Below, piece by piece: positions 5,558-11,422 of a stretch of DNA of 11,422 nt. This DNA is from Clostridiaceae bacterium UBA4839 (GTDB lineage: Bacteria; Bacillota; Clostridia; Clostridiales; Caloramatoraceae), in assembly GCA_002400085.1 (NCBI GenBank), contig DHEX01000038.1:134-11555 (forward strand). The letters are read 5' to 3'. The notes under the pieces were generated by a model. The model ran no database searches. It had not been told where the DNA came from and saw nothing but the letters and a program-made list of their open reading frames with translations. The position numbers were made by a program, and so were the translations under genes. Numbering within the stretch: position 1 is the stretch's first letter; each line of letters begins with the position of its first letter.

Positions 5558-7156
5558 CTAAAGCTTTCCTGAACGAATTATGGAAATTAAAAGCCATATT
5601 CCCATTACAGCAGCAAAAACATATCCCGATATGCCAATTATAGATATTCCAAAAACTTTAGGGCCTATATTGGTATTTAATATAAGGGAAGAGCCAATTA
5701 TTAGCGCCCCAGCAATTAAAGCAAATATCATTCTATTTGCCATTTTATTTAAATCCTGAATTGGCTCTTGAAGGTCTTTATGCTGAAATTGAATTTTTAA
5801 CTTCCCATCTAAAAGAGTGGTTAAAACTCTCGACAGTTTAGGTGTAATTTCAAAATAATCTTTAACATAAAGTAATGAGTTTGTAAGTAAATCATTAAAG
5901 CTTGGGAAAAGAGAAGCCCTATTTGTGGATTTTACATAGGGAACTGCTATTTCAAGTATATTTATTTCTGGAGAAATTTCAGCAATAACTCCTTCAATTA
6001 TAACCATGCTTCTTATAAGGAGAGTCAAATCCTTTGGAAGCCTTATATTGTTTCTGTTTGCTATATCGGATACTTCTTTTAAAAGCTGAGAAATTTTTAT
6101 GCTTGAAAGAGGCAGAGATAGATAAGTACTAAAAAGGTAATTTATATCATCATAAAGCATATCCTTATTTATGCTTCCCTTTAGTATTCCAATAGCAAGT
6201 ATGGAAGACATCATTTTGTCAATATCTTTAGTTGCAACAGCAATCATCATATCGTTTAAAGATGCTTTTAGTGAATCAGAAATTGTGCCCATTAAGCCAA
6301 AATCAATAAAATATATTTTCTTATCTTCTATCATTATATTTCCAGGATGGGGATCTCCATGAAAGAACCCATCATCGAAAATTTGTTTGCAATAGGAAAG
6401 CGCAAGCTTTCTTCCTATATCATTCATATCATAGCCATTATCTATAAGATTTTCCTTATCATTTATCATTATTCCATCAATAAAGTTCATGGTAATAACA
6501 CGGGATGATGTAATTGACCATATTACTTTAGGACAACCGACGAACTTAACATCTTTATTATTATCATGAAACTTTTCAATTGCCTTAGCTTCATTATTAA
6601 AATTTAGTTCCTGCCTTGTGTATTCAAGTACTTCATCTAAAGCTTCAGCAGGGTCAATAAGTGCATCTTGAAGCTTTGCCCTTGTAAGTTTAAATATTTT
6701 TTTTAATATGGTGATGTCCTGCTCCATGCCTTCTGAAATACCAGGGCGCTGTATTTTAACTATTACAACAGTACCATCATTCAATACGGCCTTATAGGCC
6801 TGTGCAATAGAGGCAGAGGCTATGGGCTTTTTTTCAAAACTTAAGAATACATTATCTATAGTTTCACCAAATTCTTTTTTAAAAAGTTGACTTATCTCAT
6901 CGTAGCTCACAGGCTTTGCATTATTTTGGAGCTTTGAAAGCTCTTCTATATATTCTTCGGGCAGCATTTCAGGGTGGGTACTTAGTATTTGACCTATCTT
7001 TATAAATGTGGGGCCAAGTTCTTCAAATGCCATCCTGAGGTTTTTAGCAGGAGAACCTTTACTTTTAACTTTATTACCAACAATATACCCGAACCCGTAT
7101 TTTGCCATTACCCTAACTATTTCTCTAAATCTTTTTGAAGTGTTTTTATATTCCAT
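5558..7156 (-). CDS. AarF/UbiB (ABC1) family atypical protein kinase
   Basis: A 532-residue member of the AarF/ABC1/UbiB atypical kinase family. Visible motifs are the family signature KIGQILSTHPEMLP (53-66), the Ala-rich nucleotide loop ASASIAQ (113-119), the ATP-contacting Lys134 in VIVKIQRPG, the catalytic loop HGDPHPGN (266-273) and the metal-binding DFG (285-287). All key residues are present. Two hydrophobic segments at the C-terminus (about 476-494 and 501-528) should anchor it to the membrane. In proteobacteria and mitochondria the family supports ubiquinone synthesis; here, in a likely anaerobe, the role is unknown and probably concerns membrane lipids. The start ATG follows GAGG at 8 bases, and that ribosome binding site touches a small inverted repeat (7167-7182). 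It follows the phasin-like gene, with a hairpin between them. Confidence 0.93.
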   Translation of the reverse strand: MEYKNTSKRFREIVRVMAKYGFGYIVGNKVKSKGSPAKNLRMAFEELGPTFIKIGQILSTHPEMLPEEYIEELSKLQNNAKPVSYDEISQLFKKEFGETIDNVFLSFEKKPIASASIAQAYKAVLNDGTVVIVKIQRPGISEGMEQDITILKKIFKLTRAKLQDALIDPAEALDEVLEYTRQELNFNNEAKAIEKFHDNNKDVKFVGCPKVIWSITSSRVITMNFIDGIMINDKENLIDNGYDMNDIGRKLALSYCKQIFDDGFFHGDPHPGNIMIEDKKIYFIDFGLMGTISDSLKASLNDMMIAVATKDIDKMMSSILAIGILKGSINKDMLYDDINYLFSTYLSLPLSSIKISQLLKEVSDIANRNNIRLPKDLTLLIRSMVIIEGVIAEISPEINILEIAVPYVKSTNRASLFPSFNDLLTNSLLYVKDYFEITPKLSRVLTTLLDGKLKIQFQHKDLQEPIQDLNKMANRMIFALIAGALIIGSSLILNTNIGPKVFGISIIGISGYVFAAVMGIWLLISIIRSGKL

Positions 7157-7228
7157 ATTAGCAGCCTCAATTCATAAATTGATCTATTTTCAAGACCCAA
7201 TCTTTATAAGGTGTAGTTCATTAAACAA

Positions 7229-7254
7229 TAAGCCATACATAACTGTATGGCTTA
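7229..7254 (-). terminator. Hairpin between the phasin-like gene and the AarF gene
   Basis: A perfect 11-bp stem (TAAGCCATACA with TGTATGGCTTA, loop TAAC) begins 4 bp after the phasin-like stop codon. On the minus strand the tail is TTGTTTAATG, a poor T-run, so it may be a leaky terminator or an RNA-stabilising hairpin that sets different levels of the two genes. I saw no convincing separate promoter for the AarF gene. Confidence 0.6.
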
Positions 7255-7258
7255 ATTA

Positions 7259-7573
7259 CTATTCATTATCAGCTTTTTTTTCTAGCTTTTCAAGTCTTTC
7301 TTTTATATCAGCAACCTCATCTTTTGTTGCAAAATTCATTTGTTTTAATACATCGACCATATCTTCCTTAGTAAGTGGTTTTGTTTTATCATTTGTCTTT
7401 TCAGCAGTGTCATTTAAAGTTTTTTTAAGTTCTTGTGAAAGTTCTTTTCCTTGATCTACAGAAAGTTGACCTTTTTTAACCATTGTGTCCACAATCTCAC
7501 AAGCTTTTTCATAGGAATATGCAGCTGTACCAATCCCTGCAAGAAGAATATTTTTTAACTCATCAACCATCAT
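7259..7573 (-). CDS. Phasin-like small coiled-coil protein
   Basis: A 104-residue protein with an N-terminal amphipathic helix (DELKNILLAGIGTAAYSYEKACEIVDTMVKKG) and a charged linker. It ends in a predicted coiled coil from about residue 80 (KDEVADIKERLEKLEKK). This layout is that of the short phasin/polyhydroxyalkanoate granule-associated-like proteins often found beside AarF genes in Firmicutes. No PHA synthase is visible, so granule binding should not be assumed; a scaffold or membrane-adaptor role for the AarF protein is an inference from the pairing. GGGAGGAG precedes two consecutive ATG codons (7573 and 7570), and the second has the better spacing, so the first Met is uncertain. Confidence 0.85.
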   Translation of the reverse strand: MMVDELKNILLAGIGTAAYSYEKACEIVDTMVKKGQLSVDQGKELSQELKKTLNDTAEKTNDKTKPLTKEDMVDVLKQMNFATKDEVADIKERLEKLEKKADNE

Positions 7574-7597
7574 ATTAACTCCTCCCTTATTTTAATT

Positions 7598-7603
7598 ATT
7601 ATA
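7598..7603 (-). promoter_or_regulatory. -10 box of the phasin-like/AarF transcript
   Basis: A perfect TATAAT on the minus strand lies 24 bp ahead of the phasin-like ATG. I could not find a good -35 match at 16-18 bp, so only the -10 element is called. Confidence 0.45.
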
Positions 7604-7716
7604 ACACTTAAATATAAAAGTTATGTGAATTGTTTGTTAATTCAATTTTATTATATATATTGTAATTCGTCCAGTTTAATGCATTTTTTTTTATTTATAT
7701 CCCTAATTTAATATTA

Positions 7717-7725
7717 TGTTATAAT
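7717..7725 (+). promoter_or_regulatory. Extended -10 promoter of the acetyltransferase/cardiolipin synthase operon
   Basis: TG-T-TATAAT is an extended -10 element with a perfect hexamer, about 70 bp upstream of the acetyltransferase start. No -35 match is evident at 17 bp, as is common for extended -10 promoters. Confidence 0.5.
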
Positions 7726-7795
7726 GTTTTTAAACTAATAAGAATAACATAACTGATTAGTGTGAAAAAATATATTATGCATGAGAGGTATATAT

Positions 7796-8635
7796 ATGGA
7801 AATTAAGCAATTTGAAATTAATGATAAGGTGATTGATGCTTTTAATTATGGATTTTCAGATTATGTTGTGCCTCTTCCCTATATGAACAGGGGAGTTTTT
7901 ATAAATAGGATGATAATTTCAAATTGCACAAAATACAGCTGCTCAAGTATATGTATTCATGATGGACAAGTAGTTGGAGTTTTACTTGCCAGTGAAAATG
8001 AAAACATATTTATGGTAAATGCACTGTGTGTTATTCCTGAATTTAGAGGCAAGGGTGCAGCAAAGCTTCTTATGAATGATGCAGTAAAAAAGTCAAAAAG
8101 GAAAAAGATTGTGCTTGAAGTAATAAGAGAAAATTACCGTGCAATAAATTTTTATAAGAATATGGGTTTTGAAATTACTGGCAATATTGCATATATTAAT
8201 GGGAGGATAGAACATATAAGAAAAAGCAAAGATATATCCATAAGGGACTTGTCGATTAACGAAATATTTGAATGCCAAAACTTAATAGATATACCTGTAA
8301 ATTGGCAAAATAGAATTCAATGTATAATGACACAGGATTTCATTGGCAAGGGCTGCTTTATAAATGATGAGATAGCTGGCTTCATAATTTATACTGATTG
8401 TGGAGCAATAAATATTAAGCAGCTTTATGTAGTTGAAAATGAAAGGCTTAATGGGATAGGATCAAACCTTATATATAGTGCCTGCGAGGGAAAGGGATTC
8501 AGCTCTATTTTTATAGAAACCATGGAAAATAAAAGCTTCTTTGAAGCCATTGGGGTAAAAGAAAAAATACATTTATATCAAATGGAATTTAAAAAACAGT
8601 ATTTATTAGTAGGGGGTGATTTTTGTGAGCGTTAA
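7796..8635 (+). CDS. Tandem GNAT-family N-acetyltransferase
   Basis: A 279-residue protein with two GNAT folds. The first is complete: the acetyl-CoA-binding motif A reads VIPEFRGKGAAKLL (79-92), followed by NYRAINFYKNMGFE (113-126). The second half repeats the pattern in worn form (IKQLYVVENERLNGIGSNLI, about 207-226, then FFEAIGV); it lacks the R-G-x-G signature and may serve binding only. The substrate is unknown. I use ATG 7796 because AGAGG lies 7 bases before it; an in-frame ATG at 7781 is upstream of that ribosome binding site. The gene overlaps the cardiolipin synthase gene by 11 bp, implying translational coupling. Confidence 0.88.
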   Translation: MEIKQFEINDKVIDAFNYGFSDYVVPLPYMNRGVFINRMIISNCTKYSCSSICIHDGQVVGVLLASENENIFMVNALCVIPEFRGKGAAKLLMNDAVKKSKRKKIVLEVIRENYRAINFYKNMGFEITGNIAYINGRIEHIRKSKDISIRDLSINEIFECQNLIDIPVNWQNRIQCIMTQDFIGKGCFINDEIAGFIIYTDCGAINIKQLYVVENERLNGIGSNLIYSACEGKGFSSIFIETMENKSFFEAIGVKEKIHLYQMEFKKQYLLVGGDFCER

Positions 8636-10061
8636 TGCTGAGGAGATGCTTTCATGGTTTTTTATTATAAATGCTGCTATTACTGTTGTGGTAATAATAT
8701 TAGAACGCCGAAGACCTGAAAAGACAGTAGCTTGGCTCATAATATTTGCTGCTTTTCCTCCCCTTGGGTTTGTTTTATATTTGTTAGTCGGCCGGAATTG
8801 GAAGAGGCATAAATTAAACGAAGAATTTTCGCCTTATGTTAAAGAGCTTGTTTATAAAGAAATGCACCATATTGAAAATCCAGATTATATTCCACTGGTA
8901 AAACTTTTAGCTGAAAATAGCGATTCGCCTATTTTTGTAGATAACAGCATTACAATATTTAGGAGCGGAGATGAAAAGTTTGAGGCATTAATCAATGAAA
9001 TGAAGAAAGCAAAACATCATATACATCTTGAATATTATATGATAAAAAGTGATAACATAGGAAATAAAATTATAGACGTACTGCTACAAAAAGCAAAGGA
9101 GGGTGTAAAAGTAAGGCTCGTTCTTGATAGGATGGGCTCTGTAAAGTTTAGTAAGAAACGTATAAAGGAGCTTAAAGAAAATGGCGTTGATATAGTTCAA
9201 TATACTTATGTCCTTGCTCCAATTCTTAGGAATATCAATACAAGTATAAATTACAGAAATCATAGGAAAATAGCAGTTATTGATGGGAGAGTTGGATTTG
9301 TAGGAGGAATGAATATAGGTGATGAATATTGTGGGAAGGGGAAACTTGGATATTGGAGAGATTCACACATAATGGTAAAAGGTGATTTTGTTCTTGGGCT
9401 TCAGGGAGTATTTATTGATGATTTTATTGCAACTAAAAAGGCAAGGGAACCAAATTATGTTTGGACAGAAGATTTTGATGAATATTTTCCTGAGCCATTA
9501 AAAGCCGATAAAAAGACAATGCAGCTTGTAACAAGCGGTCCGGATTCAATGTATCCATCTATTATGCATGCTGTATTAAAAATGATTGCTATGGCAAAGG
9601 ATCATATTTATATAACAACCCCATATTTTGTTCCCCCTGAAAGTGTTATGGAAGCACTTAGGATTGCGGCGCTCTCAGGAGTAAAAATTAAATTGATTTT
9701 TCCTGGAACTTTTGATCATTTTTTTGTCTATTATGCATCAAGGTCATACTTTTCTGAGCTTTTAAAATGCGGAGTAGAAATATATCTTTATAGGAAGGAT
9801 AGTTTTATTCATTCAAAGACCATGATGGTTGATGGGAAAATTGTTACTGTAGGAACAGCTAACATGGATATTAGAAGCTATGAGCTTAATTATGAAGTCA
9901 ATGCTGTTATATATGATAATGAAATAACAAAAGAGTTTGAAGATGGCTTTATGGATGATGTAAGCCAAAGTGAGCTTCTAACCCTTGAAAAATATGAAAA
10001 AACACCAAAGATTATTAAATTTATTGAATCCTTTTCAAGGATTTTTTCGGAATTGTTATAA
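8625..10061 (+). CDS. cls: Cardiolipin synthase (phospholipase D superfamily)
   Basis: A 478-residue membrane enzyme expected to join two phosphatidylglycerol molecules into cardiolipin and glycerol at the cytoplasmic membrane. Two N-terminal membrane segments (about 7-26 and 35-57, the second with the Cls-typical PPLGFVLYLLVGR) precede two HKD catalytic motifs. These are NHRKIAVID (His213, Lys215, Asp220, followed by GGMN) and IHSKTMMVD (His396, Lys398, Asp403, followed by GTANMD). Length and layout are normal for Firmicutes Cls. I choose GTG 8625 as start, 5 bases after GGGGGTGA. An in-frame GTG at 8616 lies inside that ribosome binding site. The gene shares a transcript with the acetyltransferase. 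I cannot tell which cls paralogue it is. Confidence 0.95.
   Translation: MSVNAEEMLSWFFIINAAITVVVIILERRRPEKTVAWLIIFAAFPPLGFVLYLLVGRNWKRHKLNEEFSPYVKELVYKEMHHIENPDYIPLVKLLAENSDSPIFVDNSITIFRSGDEKFEALINEMKKAKHHIHLEYYMIKSDNIGNKIIDVLLQKAKEGVKVRLVLDRMGSVKFSKKRIKELKENGVDIVQYTYVLAPILRNINTSINYRNHRKIAVIDGRVGFVGGMNIGDEYCGKGKLGYWRDSHIMVKGDFVLGLQGVFIDDFIATKKAREPNYVWTEDFDEYFPEPLKADKKTMQLVTSGPDSMYPSIMHAVLKMIAMAKDHIYITTPYFVPPESVMEALRIAALSGVKIKLIFPGTFDHFFVYYASRSYFSELLKCGVEIYLYRKDSFIHSKTMMVDGKIVTVGTANMDIRSYELNYEVNAVIYDNEITKEFEDGFMDDVSQSELLTLEKYEKTPKIIKFIESFSRIFSELL
10027..10047 (+). terminator. Possible terminator inside the 3' end of cls
   Basis: AATCCTT (10027-10033) and AAGGATT (10037-10043) form a 7-bp stem with loop TTC, directly followed by TTTT (six T in a row counting the stem end). 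It lies within the last codons of cls. The stem is short and AT-rich, so termination would be partial. Confidence 0.35.
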
Positions 10062-10077
10062 ATTTATAGGATATGAC

Positions 10078-10106
10078 TTTTCATAAAATAAAAGTTTTGG
10101 TATACT
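10078..10106 (+). promoter_or_regulatory. Predicted promoter of the XRE/S24-like regulator
   Basis: TTTTCA (10078-10083), a 17-bp spacer and TATACT (10101-10106) fit a vegetative promoter about 34 bp ahead of the start codon. It suggests the regulator is transcribed separately from cls. Confidence 0.55.
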
Positions 10107-10139
10107 GAAATAAAATCATTATTTTTAAGAGGTGTAGGA

Positions 10140-10793
10140 ATGAGCAGGGTAGGTCAAAAAATAAAAGAAGCAAGAACAAAAATGGGTATTTCTGCAAAAG
10201 AATTTGCAAAGAAAATTGGCACTTCAGAAAGCTTTATTCTTGATGTGGAGTCAGGAAGAAAAATAATAAATGAAGATATGATTAAAAAAATCGAAAAAAC
10301 ATATGGAATATCATTAAGTGATAATATATTTGAGGAAATTGATAAACCTGTAGAAAATTTAAAAGAAACAGCAACGAGAAAGATGGTAAATAAGCAGTGG
10401 GAAGATGCTTTTTCCAACATTATTAAAAAAATTCCAGTTACGGATATCAATTTTAAAGAGATATTTGAATATAAGTATTATCCTGTTATTGATAAGAAAA
10501 TAGAAGGATTTAATGCAGATAAAATCACATATATAAATGCTCCTGATGATTCAATGAGAGGATTTAGAATTCAAAAAAATGATAATATAATGCTATATCA
10601 AAACTCTGAAATTATTAATAACAGCATATCCTTAATAGAGATAAATGGAGAAAGATTTATAAGGCAGATAAAAAGATTGGATTCAAATAAAGTCCTTTTG
10701 ATATCAAATTCAAATGACATTAAAACCGAAACTTATGATGTTAAATCTGTAAATGTAATTGGAAGATGTGTTAAACTGGAGATTGAATTATAA
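10140..10793 (+). CDS. XRE-family regulator with LexA/S24-like C-terminal domain
   Basis: A 217-residue protein. Residues 4-58 are a Cro/C1-type helix-turn-helix (GQKIKEARTKMGISAKEFAK, then GTSESFILDVESGRK). A helical linker follows, and from about 129 to the end there is a domain that aligns with the LexA/phage-repressor S24 fold. It keeps the Ser of the catalytic dyad (Ser138 in APDDSMRG), a Lys in the right context (Lys178 in RQIKRLDSNKVLLISNSN) and the closing VIGRCVKLE strand. I see no Ala-Gly or Cys-Gly cleavage site about 34 residues before the Ser, so self-cleavage is doubtful. No phage genes are nearby. AGAGGTG lies 7 bases before the ATG. Target genes are unknown. Confidence 0.85.
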   Translation: MSRVGQKIKEARTKMGISAKEFAKKIGTSESFILDVESGRKIINEDMIKKIEKTYGISLSDNIFEEIDKPVENLKETATRKMVNKQWEDAFSNIIKKIPVTDINFKEIFEYKYYPVIDKKIEGFNADKITYINAPDDSMRGFRIQKNDNIMLYQNSEIINNSISLIEINGERFIRQIKRLDSNKVLLISNSNDIKTETYDVKSVNVIGRCVKLEIEL

Positions 10794-10808
10794 ACTAAAT
10801 ATTCATAT

Positions 10809-10917
10809 GGGGCTGTTGCAAAACGGCCCTATTCGATTTTCCGTTCGTTTCATTCCATATATTTTTTTTATCCTCACTGTCTTTGTATTTTTCATAATCA
10901 TGTGTTGCAACAGTCCC
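10809..10917. mobile_element. 109-bp insertion-sequence remnant or derived MITE
   Basis: The left end GGGGCTGTTGCA (10809-10820) and right end TGCAACAGTCCC (10906-10917) are inverted repeats matching at 11 of 12 positions and resemble the tips of IS1182-type and related transposable elements. The minus strand across the interior is open and hydrophilic (HDYEKYKDSEDKKN, ending NRAVLQQP at the far tip). It could be the last codons of a lost transposase. No target duplication is evident. The element begins 15 bp after the regulator stop codon. Confidence 0.6.
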
Positions 10918-10942
10918 TTTGTGCAAACTATATCTAAGTTTT

Positions 10943-10968
10943 CGACTTGTTTAACTACAAACAAGTCG
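10943..10968. repeat. Perfect 10-bp inverted repeat
   Basis: CGACTTGTTT and AAACAAGTCG pair perfectly around AACTAC. No T-run follows on either strand, so this is not a normal terminator. Its GACTTGT arm resembles the GACTTAT arm of the inverted repeat at 5472-5498. Confidence 0.5.
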
Positions 10969-11097
10969 GGAAACAGAGGAATATAAAAATATTGATAAAA
11001 AAAGGTAGGATTTTAGTTGTTGAAATATTCTTACCAATTAACTAATATAAGTATTAAGACATAGTTATTAATAAGGCTTAATTATAATAACTCACCT

Positions 11098-11160
11098 GAT
11101 GTCTGCCATCCGCAATATTCAAACGGATGCTGTGTCCCTCAATTGGTTCTTTTAAGAATT
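11098..11160 (-). repeat. Dispersed repeat copy 3 (diverged)
   Basis: On the minus strand the copy reads AATTCTTAAAAGAACCA, a GAGGGAC block, a central hairpin and GGATGGCAGACATC. The central hairpin is CATCCG with CGGATG around an 11-base loop. The order of blocks is that of copies 1 and 2, but the sequence has drifted. It lies in a gene-free stretch and is bracketed by GGCTTAATT (11075-11083) and oppositely oriented AATTAAGCC copies (11172-11198). Confidence 0.55.
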
Positions 11161-11170
11161 ATCTTATATA

Positions 11171-11197
11171 CAATTAAGCCAATTAAGCCAATTAAGC
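11171..11197. repeat. Three tandem copies of CAATTAAGC
   Basis: Three perfect 9-bp units lie head to tail. An inverted partial copy (GGCTTAATT) is at 11075-11083, on the other side of repeat copy 3. Nothing else in the window shares this unit. Confidence 0.75.
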
Positions 11198-11210
11198 CTA
11201 TAAAAGTTTT

Positions 11211-11254
11211 TTGACTTTCATTTGAGATTATTGCTAAAAAATGATATTTTAGCA
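11211..11254 (+). promoter_or_regulatory. Possible promoter overlapped by an inverted repeat, upstream of the last gene
   Basis: TTGACT (11211-11216) is followed after 18 bp by a poor -10 candidate, TAAAAA (11235-11240). The perfect inverted repeat TGCTAAAA (11232-11239) / TTTTAGCA (11247-11254) covers that -10 region and could be an operator. I found no convincing sporulation-sigma promoter with correct spacing. Confidence 0.3.
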
Positions 11255-11285
11255 TTAAGATACTTATAAAAAAAGGTGAGGGAAA

Positions 11286-11422
11286 ATGAGAAAAAAGCCA
11301 AGATACGATTATTATTTCAGAATATTACTGCTTGTTTTGGCTGTAACAATTTTAATAAGTTCATTTATAAATTTTAAAATTTCTACAGTTAATATGAAGG
11401 TTTTTATAATATCCATAATTGC
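11286..11422 (+). CDS. N-terminus of a small membrane-anchored protein (3' end outside window)
   Basis: ATG 11286 follows a GGTGAGGG ribosome binding site and opens 45 codons to the window edge. The visible part is a basic N-terminus (MRKKPRYDYYFR) and one strong hydrophobic segment (about 13-28), then FKISTVNMKVFIISII. The charge pattern predicts an N-in anchor. A short basic start, one membrane helix and a following helix are reminiscent of the sporulation protein YunB, but too little is visible to name it. Confidence 0.7.
   Translation, partial: MRKKPRYDYYFRILLLVLAVTILISSFINFKISTVNMKVFIISII

Noticed and set aside
7008..7454. 148-residue plus-strand open frame
   Set aside because: It is antisense to the AarF and phasin-like genes, both of which have clear family motifs; its Ser/Phe-rich composition is a typical antisense artefact.
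10943..10968. Terminator after the XRE/S24-like regulator
   Set aside because: The stem is perfect, but neither strand has a T-run and an insertion-sequence remnant lies between it and the gene; kept only as an inverted repeat.
10759..10986. 75-residue plus-strand open frame
   Set aside because: It starts inside the regulator gene in another frame and runs through the insertion-sequence remnant; no ribosome binding site and no recognisable protein.
11171..11197. CRISPR or iteron array
   Set aside because: Units are only 9 bp, abut without spacers, number three, and no Cas or replication-initiator gene is present.

Overview
The window looks like chromosomal DNA of a low-GC Gram-positive anaerobe, most likely a member of the Clostridia. 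It is very AT-rich, has strong purine-rich ribosome binding sites (AGGAGG, GGGGGTGA, GAGGTGAT), uses GTG and TTG starts, and encodes Firmicutes-type lipoproteins, a PhoR/WalK-like histidine kinase and an AarF/UbiB protein beside a phasin-like protein. I see no rRNA, tRNA, CRISPR array or intact transposase.

Left part (1-4656, all on the minus strand). This reads as one signalling module in the order sensor kinase, response regulator, two lipoproteins, ECF-type sigma factor (cut by the window edge). The kinase and regulator are one base apart and share a promoter at 4627-4656. The lipoprotein pair and the sigma factor each have their own promoter. Both of those promoters carry direct repeats of TTGAAAC at an exact 11-bp period, ending exactly 10 bp upstream of a TATAAT-like -10 box, with no -35 box. 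That is the geometry of a PhoB/OmpR-type activation site, so the regulator probably drives both the lipoproteins and the sigma factor. This is the most interesting observation here.

Middle (4657-7603). A 79-bp MITE-like palindromic element lies between the kinase promoter and a plus-strand nitroreductase. The nitroreductase ends at a strong bidirectional terminator. It converges on a minus-strand pair: a phasin-like coiled-coil protein followed by an AarF/UbiB (ABC1) atypical kinase, separated by a perfect hairpin.

Right part (7604-11422, plus strand). A tandem-GNAT acetyltransferase overlaps a cardiolipin synthase. An XRE/S24-like regulator follows with its own promoter. Then comes about 490 bp without genes that is crowded with repeats: a 109-bp insertion-sequence remnant, hairpins, a member of a dispersed repeat family and a 9-bp triplet repeat. 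The start of a small membrane protein runs off the end.

A family of imperfect intergenic repeats (438-516, 5499-5544, 11098-11160) appears three times in this one window, with conserved ends and a replaceable hairpin in the middle. Two of its copies run up to or over the stop codons of neighbouring genes.
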